Part shown: positions 36,505-44,565 of the stretch, in pieces | Layout: every line of letters begins with the position of its first letter | Position numbering within the stretch: the stretch's first letter is position 1 | Source of the DNA: AP-15 sp963737145 | GTDB taxonomy: Bacteria; Pseudomonadota; Alphaproteobacteria; ATCC43930; CGMCC-115725 | NCBI GenBank assembly: GCA_963737145.1 | Contig: CAVTRO010000004.1 | Location: forward strand, 124,001-188,000 | Length of the DNA: 64,000 bases | Reading direction: 5' to 3' | Notes under the pieces: model-generated | The model's database searches: none | Seen by the model: only the letters and a program-made list of their open reading frames with translations | What the model was told of the DNA's origin: nothing | Position numbers and translations under genes: made by a program

Positions 36505-36774
36505 ATGGAATTCGAGTGGGATGAGGCCAAGCATGCCAAGACGCTACGCGACCGCGGTATCGGCTTTGACGATGGCGCCCGAATTTTCGCCGGGCCGGTT
36601 TTGATCTGGGAGGATGCCCGCCGCGAGTACGGCGAGGGTCGCTTTCGGGCGGTAGGCGAAACCAACGGCGACATTCTCCATGTCGTGTTCACGTGGCGCG
36701 GGGACGCGGTGCGCATCATCTCGGTTCGGCGAGCTAACAGAAGGGAAACCGAGGTATGGTTACGAGTAAAATGA
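36505..36774 (+). CDS. BrnT-family toxin (RelE-fold ribonuclease)
   Basis: 89 residues: FEWDEAKHAKTLRDRGIGFDDGARIFAGPVLIWEDARREYGEGRFRAVGE, then LHVVFTWRGDAVRIISVRRANRRE. This is the complete BrnT pattern with the conserved acidic and Arg/His-containing strands. BrnT inhibits translation by cleaving RNA and is neutralised by the next gene. It overlaps the antitoxin by 19 bp. Confidence 0.88.
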   Translation: MEFEWDEAKHAKTLRDRGIGFDDGARIFAGPVLIWEDARREYGEGRFRAVGETNGDILHVVFTWRGDAVRIISVRRANRRETEVWLRVK

Positions 36775-37106
36775 CGCTTGATGCGATCAAGGCGCGTCCA
36801 TCGAAACGTAATCGTTCCAAGATCGAGGCGACAACCGAAGACGATATTCGCCGGCATATGATTGAAGACGGCGAAAACCCGGACGAGGCATTGTCCGACA
36901 AGGACGTCATATCGCCGTGGTACATTCGCAAACGATTGGGAATGTCACAGAGAGACTTCGCCAATACGCTGGGCATTCCGGTCGCGACATTGCGGAATTG
37001 GGAGCAGAATCGGGTCGCGATGGAGCCCGCGACAATGGCGCTCATGCGCATCTTGGCGCGGGAGCCGGAAGCGGCCCTCCGCGCGCTCGGTCGCCGCGCT
37101 GCGTAG
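36756..37106 (+). CDS. HTH (XRE) antitoxin paired with BrnT
   Basis: 116 residues. A disordered N-terminus (IKARPSKRNRSKIEATTEDDIRRH) probably wraps the toxin, and the C-terminal half is an XRE-type helix-turn-helix (WYIRKRLGMSQRDFANTLGIPVATLRNWEQNRVAMEP). Most BrnA antitoxins are ribbon-helix-helix, so this is the HTH variant. The same type recurs at 43922-44311. It should bind the palindrome just before brnT. Confidence 0.85.
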   Translation: MVTSKMTLDAIKARPSKRNRSKIEATTEDDIRRHMIEDGENPDEALSDKDVISPWYIRKRLGMSQRDFANTLGIPVATLRNWEQNRVAMEPATMALMRILAREPEAALRALGRRAA

Positions 37107-37153
37107 GGGAAATTTTGAAGCTATGTTGCGCGCCGCGGACGAGAGGCCGTCGC

Positions 37154-37519
37154 GTCGCACGCAATTGATCCAGGAACTAATCGCCGAAGACCTCCACGCC
37201 GTCCCCCGCTACCGCCCGCAATCGGACAAGGTCATGCGTCTGCACGCGCAGACGGCAATGATCGAGAACGGCTTCGTGCACCTGCCCAAAGAGGCGCCGT
37301 GGCTCGGCCCCTACTTCGCCCAGCTGACCGCCTTTCCCCGCGGCAAGCACGATGACCAGGTCGAACTCGACCGCCCAAATGCTCGATTGGTTCAAGGCGG
37401 CCGGCCGCGAGCCTGGCGGCTTCTGCCGATATTACAGGGCTCTTGCCCAAGAGCCGCAGAGCCAAGTGCCCGAGCCGCTATCGGTGATCGCGAAGCGGCT
37501 GGGCCTCCTTCCGCGGTGA
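37154..37519 (+). pseudogene. Terminase large subunit, copy 3 (C-terminal fragment)
   Basis: Starts exactly at the codons for TQLIQELIAEDLHAV and runs to the KRLGLLPR end and stop, with an extra base near 37362 as in copy 2. It lies between the BrnT/HTH module and the HigBA module. The downstream sequence TGACCCGGCAA(C/T)TTGC is shared with copy 2. Confidence 0.85.
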
Positions 37520-37539
37520 CCCGGCAATTTGCCTGCCAG

Positions 37540-37568
37540 TTGACAAGTGTACGGTTAAAGCGTACAAC
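37540..37568 (+). promoter_or_regulatory. Promoter with embedded operator upstream of higBA
   Basis: TTGACA at 37540-37545, a 17-bp spacer and TACAAC at 37563-37568 form a good sigma70-type promoter. A near-perfect palindrome GTACGGTTAAAGCGTAC (37549-37565) fills the spacer, so binding of HigA would block it. Confidence 0.6.
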
Positions 37569-37577
37569 GATGCGTAC

Positions 37578-37859
37578 ATGATCATTCGAGCGTCCGGCAC
37601 GGGGGTCTGTTGCGCCTCATCGAAGACGACGATGGCCGGGAACTCCGCAATGATCTGGTGCGGCGGCTGCGCAACATCCTCGCTGTGCTGATCGCGGCAG
37701 CCGACGTGAGCGGCGTCATTGGTCCGCCCGGCTGGCGCGTTCGCCAGCTGATGCGGCCGCGCCGGAACATGGAGCATTTCGGTCAGCGGCAATTGGCGGC
37801 TGACCTTTGAGATCAAAGAGGACGAAATCTGGAATCTCGATTTGGAGGATTATCACTGA
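37578..37859 (+). pseudogene. HigB-type (RelE family) toxin, frameshifted
   Basis: Pieces in successive frames reconstruct a HigB: VRHGGLLRLIEDDDGRELRNDLVRRLRNILAVL, then PPGWRVRQL, then GTWSISVSGNWRLTFEIKEDEIWNLDLEDYH. Shifts lie near 37587 and near 37765. The stop overlaps the higA ATG (TGATG). The toxin therefore looks dead while the antitoxin stays intact, unless the indels are base-call errors. Confidence 0.75.
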
Positions 37860-38179
37860 TGAGCCGCGCACCCGCCACAGTGCGGATGGCCCCGCCGCGT
37901 CCAGGCGCGTTCATCCGCGAGGAAATTCTCGAGGAACTCGGTTTGACGGTGAGCGAGGCGGCGAAAGTGCTGGACGTGCGCCGCGCAACACTCTCCGACC
38001 TCATCAATGGCAACGCGGCATTGTCGGCCGAAATGGCGCTGCGGATCGAGAAGGCCTTTGGCGTCAAGATGGAAACGCTCTTGAACATGCAGGCATGGCA
38101 CGACGCCTACGCGATGCGCCAGCGGCAAAACGAGATCACCGTCGCACCCTACCGGCCCCTTGCCCCGGAGCGACGCTAA
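37859..38179 (+). CDS. HigA-type antitoxin
   Basis: 106 residues with PGAFIREEILEELGLTVSEAAKVLDVRRATLSDLINGNAALSAEMALRIEKAFG, the HigA/VapI helix-turn-helix. It normally binds HigB and represses its own promoter. Here its toxin is broken, and it is followed directly by a terminase fragment. Confidence 0.85.
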   Translation: MSRAPATVRMAPPRPGAFIREEILEELGLTVSEAAKVLDVRRATLSDLINGNAALSAEMALRIEKAFGVKMETLLNMQAWHDAYAMRQRQNEITVAPYRPLAPERR

Positions 38180-38214
38180 CTGCGAACGAACACGTCTATT
38201 CGAGTTGGACGCAC

Positions 38215-38384
38215 TGTCGGGGCACGCAGTTGATCCAGGAACTGATCGCCGACGGCCTCCACGCCGTCACCCGCTATCGCCCGCAATCGGACAAAATCAT
38301 GCGGCTGCACGCGCAGACCGCCATAATCGAGAGGGTCTTTGTGCACCTGCCCGAAGAGGCGCCGTGACTCGCCCCCTACCCTAT
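38215..38384 (+). pseudogene. Terminase large subunit, copy 4 (short fragment)
   Basis: About 170 bp matching copy 2 from the codons for GTQLIQELIADGLHAVTRYRPQSDKIM to EEAP. A TGA replaces the Trp codon that follows EEAP in the other copies. Its left breakpoint coincides with that of copy 3. After 38384 the similarity stops, and 38385-38532 holds nothing recognisable. Confidence 0.8.
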
Positions 38385-38532
38385 TCCCCCATTCGTTCCT
38401 CACTGTGACAAGCATTGATCAGCACGGCGTTCAACCGTCGGTGTCGCCCAAGCCGTCATTTAAGCAGGCAGATTGGTCGACAGTAGATTAGCTGCGCTCA
38501 TCAAGATGGCCGATCAAGATTGCCGTTGAGCC

Positions 38533-41367
38533 TTATTTTCCCTGCAGCCGTTTTAGCTCTTGCGCGTTGAGCGGACCGGCAGACTCGGTTTGTGAATCGG
38601 GTGCTGTATCCATCCTATTTTGCTCCACCGGAGATCCCTGAAAATCGGGAGCAGATGGCAGCTTGATTACGCCGGTGTAGCTGTTCCAACCTCGACGATA
38701 TTGTGGATCGGATTTGCGCTTCATATCCGTCGGAGTCAACCGTGCCTTGGCAGCTTCGCAGCCGAACGCAAACTCTTGGTTCGTCCCAGCCACTCCGGTG
38801 CATGAGCCTGGGTTTCGCAGACTGCGCCGCTCTCCCCACCATTCGGCGCCTCGCCGGAAATCACTACTCAGAGCCGCGAGCCATTGCTCCCACTCAGTCC
38901 TGTCGACAAATCCTCGCTGAAACGGGTTCTCGGGCGCCGGTATCGAAAATTGGTTTTCCGGGCGTGGGCCAGGTTTGACTCGGATATCCCCAGGACGCGG
39001 CGGGTCTAGCAGCCAAGTGTACCCCTCTGCCGGCCGCCATTCCCCCTCTATTGTCGTCGCTACGACGTTCGGATAGCGATCAGACCGAATTCCCGGTTTC
39101 CATCTGGCTAATTTATTATTGGGCTTGGCCGGATCGGCCCAATCATACCCATCCTCCGGCTGCCATTTCCCTTCTGTATCAGATGTAATTACATGAGGTA
39201 CTTGTCGCGCGGTTTTACCCGACATCCATCGAACACTCATGTGATTACCATCTGACCATTCATATCCATCCTCCGGACGCAACTGGCCGCTTGCGTCCTT
39301 TTCCACGTGTGGCGCAAGGGTCGATCGAACAGGGGGTATCGGGAGAGCTCCAAGCGGTTGTACCTGCTGCGGCTCCACCTCCGGTGTTATTGCTGGTGGT
39401 GCTTTGCCCAGGTACGCCGCAATGGCTAGACCACCAATTGAGATCGCGCCCAGAGCTAGGATCGCGTGTTTCCCCGGGACGGGCGAAACCGCTGATGATG
39501 CGCGTAAATCGGCTTCGGCCTGAGCGAGATCGTGCGCAGCCTCTTCAGCCTGGGTCAGCAACGTACGTCGTCGCGTCATAATATGATGGCTGCTGACAGT
39601 GAGCTTCGAAAGGCCCTCGTTGAGCTTGCGTTCGAGGTCGACTTTCTCGACTAGGATCTGCCGCTCGACAGCATTTTTCGCGGCCTGATCGACCCCTCTG
39701 TTGGGATCGAATGCGAACCGTCTCTCCTGCTGATCTCTCCACCGCTTCATATTGCTGAGGAGTACCGGACCGAACCCGGGAACCGCTAACACCCGGCTAT
39801 CCTCAATATCGGCAGCAGTTTCGATCCCGTACGACTGGAGGGTGGCCTTTTTAGCATCCCCAACACCCGTAATGCGGGCATGCGAAATCCGGCACCGGTC
39901 CAGGTGAGCGTGAAGTTGCAGTCTATGTCTGTTCGCGTCCAGTTTTTGAAGTTCCTGTAATCGCTTCTGGGGCAGAGCGTCATACTGCGTCCGCAAATTC
40001 TGTAAATTGAGCAATATATGTTGAAAACTTTTGCTGGTATTGTAGGTATCCCAATTGTTCTGCAAGTTCTGCCACCGAGTGCGCGCATCTGCCGCCTTAG
40101 CTTCAACCTCTTTTTTCAATAAATGAATGCGACTGGTCCTGCCGATCAAGGCAAGAAAGCCTGCAGCGAGTTTCGCACCGTAAGTGGTTTGTTGGAGTTC
40201 GACCGCCGCAGGAGTCAACGTGACCGTCAGCCCCTCCACACGGGGAAGCGCAGGGGGTGAGCCAGGGTTCGGCACCGATATTACCTTCGCCCACAATGCG
40301 GCGATGGTGAAACCAATCTGGGCCGAGCCAACAACCGAAACCTGGAATAGCGGAACGCCAGTAGCTGACTCTATTTCGCACCATGGGCAATTGCTCAGGG
40401 TATCCACGAACTGATGCGCGGGGTTCACCGCGCATTTTTTTAGATGTTGTTCGAGGCCCTCGAGAGCCCTCACCCATTCGTCTGGGCGCGGCCGGCCATT
40501 TCTCTCGGAGCCTTGTCTAGAGAAAGCCCGTTCGAATAGGAGCGCCACATCTCGGGTGACACCATTCAGACCGACACTTGCCGGAGGAGGCCGCATCTGC
40601 ATGGCAGCGGCATTCGAACCGTAGACAAACCGATATTCGCTGATTGCCCGTTCCATCGGCATTTGTTCGGTCCCGAGGAAACGACCGGCAAACGGGTGCC
40701 GCGCCATAAATAGAATCCGGAAGATCATGACAGCCAAGCCAAAGCTGTCGTGGTTCGGAGTTCTCACTTCTTGCTTATAAGTCCGAATGTTTTGAAGTTC
40801 GGGAGGCTGATAGGGTGCGGTGCCGACCTCGCACAGCCACCGAGAGCCATTCAACTTTATTTGATAGGAATCGCAGTCAATCAAACGGACTGTAGCTTTT
40901 TCGCCGATAAAGAGGTTACCATCGTTCACGTCACCAATCACGTGACCATTCTCGTGAACAATGGCGAATGCACGTGCCGCGTTCGCAGCGCTACGGATTA
41001 GGAATTTCCAGCTAACGGTTTGGGATTCCTGTAACCGTAGCTTTGGGCTGTAAACGCGAAACGCCTGTTTGTGCGCCGTGATCTTGGGCATGGTAAAGCC
41101 GACGATGGTCCCAGATCCGACATGGATAGGCTCTGTCGGCCAAGCAGTGAGCCTGAGCAGCCGCTCATTGGCGAACTTCGCCATAGTGATGATTTTCGCC
41201 GATTTCTCTGGGTCGAGAGGTTTATGATAGAGCTTGACGACCACATCGGACCGGTCGCGGAGTTCATAAACGGCCCCTTCGCCACCCGAGCCGAGTTCTG
41301 ACCCGAATTGCAGCGGATGCCCGGCGGCATCAAACAGCGGGGGTTTTGCTCTGGTCTGAACCGGCAT
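38533..41367 (-). CDS. TerY-P triad protein kinase with HhH domain and C-terminal repeats
   Basis: 944 residues. N-terminal eukaryotic-like kinase: GSGGEG loop (26-31), Lys45, catalytic GDVNDGN (Asp146) and the metal site DCD (164-166); the usual Lys of the catalytic loop is Asn148. Next come a zinc-finger-like segment (Cys312, His318, CPWC 327-330), a coiled coil, a helix-hairpin-helix region (about 495-545, ITGVGDAKK, VPGFGP), a second coiled coil, one transmembrane helix (634-653) and three repeats centred on RPEDGYEW (about 695-800). This matches kinases of the TerY-P triad. The gene overlaps the phosphatase gene by 38 bp. GC content is visibly lower than in flanking genes. Confidence 0.85.
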   Translation of the reverse strand: MPVQTRAKPPLFDAAGHPLQFGSELGSGGEGAVYELRDRSDVVVKLYHKPLDPEKSAKIITMAKFANERLLRLTAWPTEPIHVGSGTIVGFTMPKITAHKQAFRVYSPKLRLQESQTVSWKFLIRSAANAARAFAIVHENGHVIGDVNDGNLFIGEKATVRLIDCDSYQIKLNGSRWLCEVGTAPYQPPELQNIRTYKQEVRTPNHDSFGLAVMIFRILFMARHPFAGRFLGTEQMPMERAISEYRFVYGSNAAAMQMRPPPASVGLNGVTRDVALLFERAFSRQGSERNGRPRPDEWVRALEGLEQHLKKCAVNPAHQFVDTLSNCPWCEIESATGVPLFQVSVVGSAQIGFTIAALWAKVISVPNPGSPPALPRVEGLTVTLTPAAVELQQTTYGAKLAAGFLALIGRTSRIHLLKKEVEAKAADARTRWQNLQNNWDTYNTSKSFQHILLNLQNLRTQYDALPQKRLQELQKLDANRHRLQLHAHLDRCRISHARITGVGDAKKATLQSYGIETAADIEDSRVLAVPGFGPVLLSNMKRWRDQQERRFAFDPNRGVDQAAKNAVERQILVEKVDLERKLNEGLSKLTVSSHHIMTRRRTLLTQAEEAAHDLAQAEADLRASSAVSPVPGKHAILALGAISIGGLAIAAYLGKAPPAITPEVEPQQVQPLGALPIPPVRSTLAPHVEKDASGQLRPEDGYEWSDGNHMSVRWMSGKTARQVPHVITSDTEGKWQPEDGYDWADPAKPNNKLARWKPGIRSDRYPNVVATTIEGEWRPAEGYTWLLDPPRPGDIRVKPGPRPENQFSIPAPENPFQRGFVDRTEWEQWLAALSSDFRRGAEWWGERRSLRNPGSCTGVAGTNQEFAFGCEAAKARLTPTDMKRKSDPQYRRGWNSYTGVIKLPSAPDFQGSPVEQNRMDTAPDSQTESAGPLNAQELKRLQGK

Positions 41368-42181
41368 TGACCAAATCTTGAGTGGTTTGAGCCGGGCGGC
41401 GGGACGCGAGTATTAGCGTCTTGTCGTCGTCGGTTCTGTCGTTGATTTGCTTCGAGCCGAGGTAGCGGCTCACCACCTCCGATGCCGGTATCTCGTCGCC
41501 GACTGCCGTCGGTTCCGTTTTAGCCAACCAGCCGAAAAGGGTCCGGAAGAAGGGCGCGGGTGCTGTCTTCTCTTGCAGATCCAGTACGAGCCGCTCTATC
41601 CCATCGGTGAAGATGGCGATCTCGTCAATACACCGCTCCTCTAGCTCGAACTCCAATACTTGGAGCGCATCTTCCTGGGTAATGAAGTTCGTCTCATTGG
41701 CGAATTCGCCATGCTGAGGCCAGAAAACCCAACCGTAGTCATCGGGTTCGATCCGGTTCGAGACCACAATGGCCCCGTCTCCGATCTGAAAGAACGCGGC
41801 GCGATCATGGCCGACTACTGCGCCGAGTATGGTGCAGGCAAATTCTCGGGGGTTCAGATTTTCCTCTTCTGCGCGATCCCGGATTTCGGCGCGAACTCGG
41901 GACAGCCAATCCTCGACGAACTCCTTGGTAATCCGATCGAGCCCAAAGCTTCTGCTCGCGTCGCCAAAGTCTCGCAGGAACCGATCGACTGCGAGCGCCG
42001 CCCCATCGAGCGATCGGGGGGCGCTGCCCGCGCCGTCGCATGCGACTGCGAGCAACACCTGCCTGCCATCCGGGCCGCATACGACCTGACAGGAAGCTGC
42101 GTCCTGGCAAGGCAATCCGATCTTCGCATGCGAGGTGCCGATAACCGAGGTGTGGGCCGCCCGCCATTCGGTCTCAGGCAC
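41330..42181 (-). CDS. PP2C-type protein phosphatase of the TerY-P triad
   Basis: 283 residues. Metal-binding aspartates are in ACDGAGSA, QIGDGAIVV and FTDGIERL, with a final DDKTLIL motif, all typical of the PP2C fold. It would reverse phosphorylation by the adjacent kinase. The start overlaps the VWA gene end by 8 bp and the end overlaps the kinase start, so the three are translated together. Confidence 0.88.
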   Translation of the reverse strand: MPETEWRAAHTSVIGTSHAKIGLPCQDAASCQVVCGPDGRQVLLAVACDGAGSAPRSLDGAALAVDRFLRDFGDASRSFGLDRITKEFVEDWLSRVRAEIRDRAEEENLNPREFACTILGAVVGHDRAAFFQIGDGAIVVSNRIEPDDYGWVFWPQHGEFANETNFITQEDALQVLEFELEERCIDEIAIFTDGIERLVLDLQEKTAPAPFFRTLFGWLAKTEPTAVGDEIPASEVVSRYLGSKQINDRTDDDKTLILASRRPAQTTQDLVNAGSDQSKTPAV

Positions 42182-42851
42182 TTGCCCAGCCTGAGGGGCC
42201 GGTTGGGTTTACAAGCGGCACCTCGCTGCCGGGCGTTGACCGGGAGACCCCACCCAGAGAGCCAGAAAGCCACTTAAAGAGGTCCCGGAAACGAAGACCT
42301 TGGAGCCTCAGAGGTTCGCGGCGGCTGATTTGCGCCAATATCCCCATATTAGCGCCCTCCACGCCTACGGCGAAGAACGAGAAGCTCTTGCGCTCATCGT
42401 TATCACCGGCATGCACCAGGGAGGAAGCATGTTTCCAACTGTCTGTTGGACCGCCATCTGTTATTAGAAAGACCCAGGGACGATAGGATATGATCCCGCT
42501 CTGATGATAAACTCGCTTGCGGGCGTCAAGCATCTGCAGGCCTTGCTCGATCGCGGCTCCCATCGGGGTGTCGCCGCTCGCTTGCAGGTGAGGGGGCGTC
42601 CACGTGTCGGGGCTTTGGAAATCACTGTGCACGCGGACTGGTCCGAAGGAGATCACCCCCATCTCCACGCACTGCGCGGCCTTTGCGTCGGCCATAAGTT
42701 CGTCTTTGAGAGTGATTAGCCCGGCATTCAGCTCAGCGATCGGCTGACCGTGCATCGAGCCCGAGGTATCCAGCAAGAGCAAGCAAGCGCACCGGGGCTC
42801 CGGGTTTGCAACCAACTCGGGGTGTTCAAACGGGATTTGATCGTCGCTCAT
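42174..42851 (-). CDS. TerY-type von Willebrand factor A domain protein
   Basis: 225 residues. The VWA metal-ion adhesion site is complete: DTSGSM (28-33), the Thr in SGDTPMG and the Asp in FLITDGGPTD. It is probably the scaffold or target of the kinase/phosphatase pair. A GGAAG element precedes the ATG at 42851. The C-terminal tail (PGSEVPLVNPTGPSG) is low complexity and may hold phosphorylation sites. Confidence 0.88.
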   Translation of the reverse strand: MSDDQIPFEHPELVANPEPRCACLLLLDTSGSMHGQPIAELNAGLITLKDELMADAKAAQCVEMGVISFGPVRVHSDFQSPDTWTPPHLQASGDTPMGAAIEQGLQMLDARKRVYHQSGIISYRPWVFLITDGGPTDSWKHASSLVHAGDNDERKSFSFFAVGVEGANMGILAQISRREPLRLQGLRFRDLFKWLSGSLGGVSRSTPGSEVPLVNPTGPSGWASA

Positions 42852-42966
42852 GTTCTTCCATTCCGTGCCTATGGCCCGATCACGAACTCGAGTTAGCCGC
42901 GCGCCATCGCGGACTGGCCCGCAATCCCCGGTGCCGGACGCTAAAAGGAAGCATAGCACAGATGCT

Positions 42967-43218
42967 TCAATGCCCTAAAAGGGTTGCCAAGAGGATAATG
43001 CCGACAATAACGAGGATCAGCAAAATTCCCGGCCTTCGCTTCCAGTAAGTAGTATAGTAAAGACCTGTTCCAGACAAACCAACAGTAATACGCCTTCCCC
43101 TTGGAGCAACAGTGAAATAGGCGCCCCGTCGGCCAAACGATGCACTCACGCTTTTCTTGTTAAGGTTCAAAGATATTTCCGGCGAAACTCTGATACGACG
43201 TTGGAAACGTAGCGGCAT
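42967..43218 (-). CDS. DUF4236 membrane protein
   Basis: 83 residues: the DUF4236 pattern MPLRFQRRIRVSPEISLNLNKKSVSASFG, GRRITVGLSGTGLYY, followed by a transmembrane helix (GILLILVIVGIILLATLLG). It is on the same strand, 115 bp upstream of the VWA gene, and has the same lower GC, so it was probably acquired with the triad. Function of the family is unknown. Confidence 0.8.
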   Translation of the reverse strand: MPLRFQRRIRVSPEISLNLNKKSVSASFGRRGAYFTVAPRGRRITVGLSGTGLYYTTYWKRRPGILLILVIVGIILLATLLGH

Positions 43219-43324
43219 CTCCGATTTCTGCACCCCTCGTTGCCCAACCGTGGCACGAAGCGGGAGCTTACATCTTCCCAGAGTGAGTGGCCACTCAGGA
43301 TAAATCCCATGGCCGCTTTCGTCT

Positions 43325-43410
43325 CCCTATCCGCCTGTCGCCGCCGCGCGCCGCGATGCCCGAATTTCGAGACGACTCCGGCTGGCCACCTTGGTCTGCA
43401 CGGGTATTCG
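43325..43410 (+). pseudogene. Terminase large subunit, degenerate fragment 5
   Basis: About 80 bp resemble copy 2 around the codons for TRLSPQRAAMPEFDTT...CRLATSVG, with several mismatches and a short gap. No reading frame survives. The surrounding 43219-43495 contains nothing else recognisable. Confidence 0.5.
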
Positions 43411-43495
43411 CCGGGCGGTCGTAAAGGATCGCTGAATTCGCAAAAGAGATCGTCCGCCGGGCGGACCAGTGCCCTATCCTACGCGACCACGCTTA

Positions 43496-43830
43496 TCATG
43501 ATTGGCGCGTCCGCCTGCGGCTTTCGACGAAAGCCCGCAAGACGTTGTTCATACGGGTCTGATAGCCTCGGCCGGTTTGCCTGAACCACTCCAGCACGTC
43601 CGCGTCGACGCGGATATTGATGTGCTCCTTTCGGGGTGGCAGTCCCAGTACGGCCTGGTCCCACTGGGGCGCCTTTTATGCAAATCATCGGGATCGGCGG
43701 CGATGCTGGTCTCCAGCTCGGCTTGCGTCGTCGCATCGGACCGCCCCCAGTCGGTGCGGCTCTCGCCGCGTCGGCGCATCGTTGCGAGCTGTTCAGCCGT
43801 ATAGCGTGCGGTATCGTCGCTCTTCTTCAT
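43496..43830 (-). pseudogene. BrnA-like antitoxin, frameshifted
   Basis: Begins YTAEQLATMRRRGESRTDWGRSD and ETSIAADPDD in one frame, then continues as WDQAVLGLPPRKEHINIRVDADVLEWFRQTGRGYQTRMNNVLRAFVESRRR in another after an indel near 43675. That second part is the ribbon-helix-helix domain of BrnA antitoxins. No BrnT lies beside it in the expected place. Confidence 0.75.
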
Positions 43831-43921
43831 CGCGGGCTCTCCTCATGGTAATGACCCGAATGGCCTCACCTCGCCACGTCGAGGTGGTGCGTCTCCCGGC
43901 ACTGGCCGAGGAGGCGGAGGC

Positions 43922-44311
43922 CTACCGGGTCGAGATCGCGCCCGGGCGGCAATCCTTCGGCCACAAGGCTCGCCGCACGCCTTCGGGATCGTGCGCGATG
44001 ACCGAGAGGTAGGCGCGCGCCGGTTGGTCCGGCTCGGTGCGGCCCTGTTCCCAGTCACGCAATGTGCCGAGCGGGATCCGGCAGCGCCCGGCAAATTCCT
44101 GCTGGGTCAGGCCCAGTGCGCGCCGCAGCGTCTTGACCCGCGGCACGCGCCGAGGCTTCATCAATTCTTCCGGTGTCATGGGCCGCGCATCGGGATCGGC
44201 TGCAGCAGCGGCCGCAATCTCCGCCTCGGTCATCGGCCGCATCGGCATGTCCGGGAACGGCCGCTCGCTGCCGTCAGCGTGCATTTTGGCGGTAGTAGTC
44301 GTCTTGCTCAT
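43922..44311 (-). CDS. XRE-type antitoxin
   Basis: 129 residues. The N-terminus is Ala/Pro/Met rich (MTEAEIAAAAAADPDARPMTPEEL) and the C-terminal half is an HTH: TLRRALGLTQQEFAGRCRIPLGTLRDWEQGRTEPDQPARAYL. The architecture matches the antitoxin at 36756 but the sequences differ. Its start overlaps a BrnT-like C-terminal fragment by 38 bp, as toxin and antitoxin do in that family. Confidence 0.8.
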   Translation of the reverse strand: MSKTTTTAKMHADGSERPFPDMPMRPMTEAEIAAAAAADPDARPMTPEELMKPRRVPRVKTLRRALGLTQQEFAGRCRIPLGTLRDWEQGRTEPDQPARAYLSVIAHDPEGVRRALWPKDCRPGAISTR

Positions 44312-44400
44312 GTCTTGTTGCCCGCCGGGCCGAGATGATCCAGGTCAGGTCGCCGCGTTCTCTATATGACGCGATCAAGGCGTTCCGCGATCCGTTGGCG
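44274..44400 (-). pseudogene. BrnT-like toxin, C-terminal fragment
   Basis: Only the last strand and helix remain: ERGDLTWIISARRATRHEQDDYYRQNAR, comparable with WRGDAVRIISVRRANRRE of the intact BrnT. The upstream part is missing and the pckA remnant begins about 40 bp further on, so the same rearrangement probably removed it. Confidence 0.55.
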
Positions 44401-44439
44401 CCAATTAGCGGCGGCCTCAGCATCGCTCCAGAGTCCATC

Positions 44440-44563
44440 GGCGCCGGTCCGCAAAGAGGCGAATTTCGGCCTCCTCCTGCCGGAGAGCTGCCCCGAGGTG
44501 CCGGCAGCGAGATCAAGGAAGTCGCGATCCGCGCCGCGGCCTAGCAGGTTTCCCTGCGGCGCA
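44440..44563 (+). pseudogene. Deleted copy of the pckA 3' end
   Basis: This matches pckA 20171-20409 with one internal deletion of about 115 bp (20235-20349) and roughly seven other differences in 124 bp. It keeps the codons for PVRKEANFGLL, the final EVAIRAAA, the stop and the left arm of the downstream hairpin. Same orientation as pckA. Confidence 0.9.
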
Positions 44564-44565
44564 AG

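Noticed and set aside
38385..38532. Small gene or tRNA as integration target left of the TerY-P triad
   Set aside because: No cloverleaf-like sequence or coding pattern is visible.
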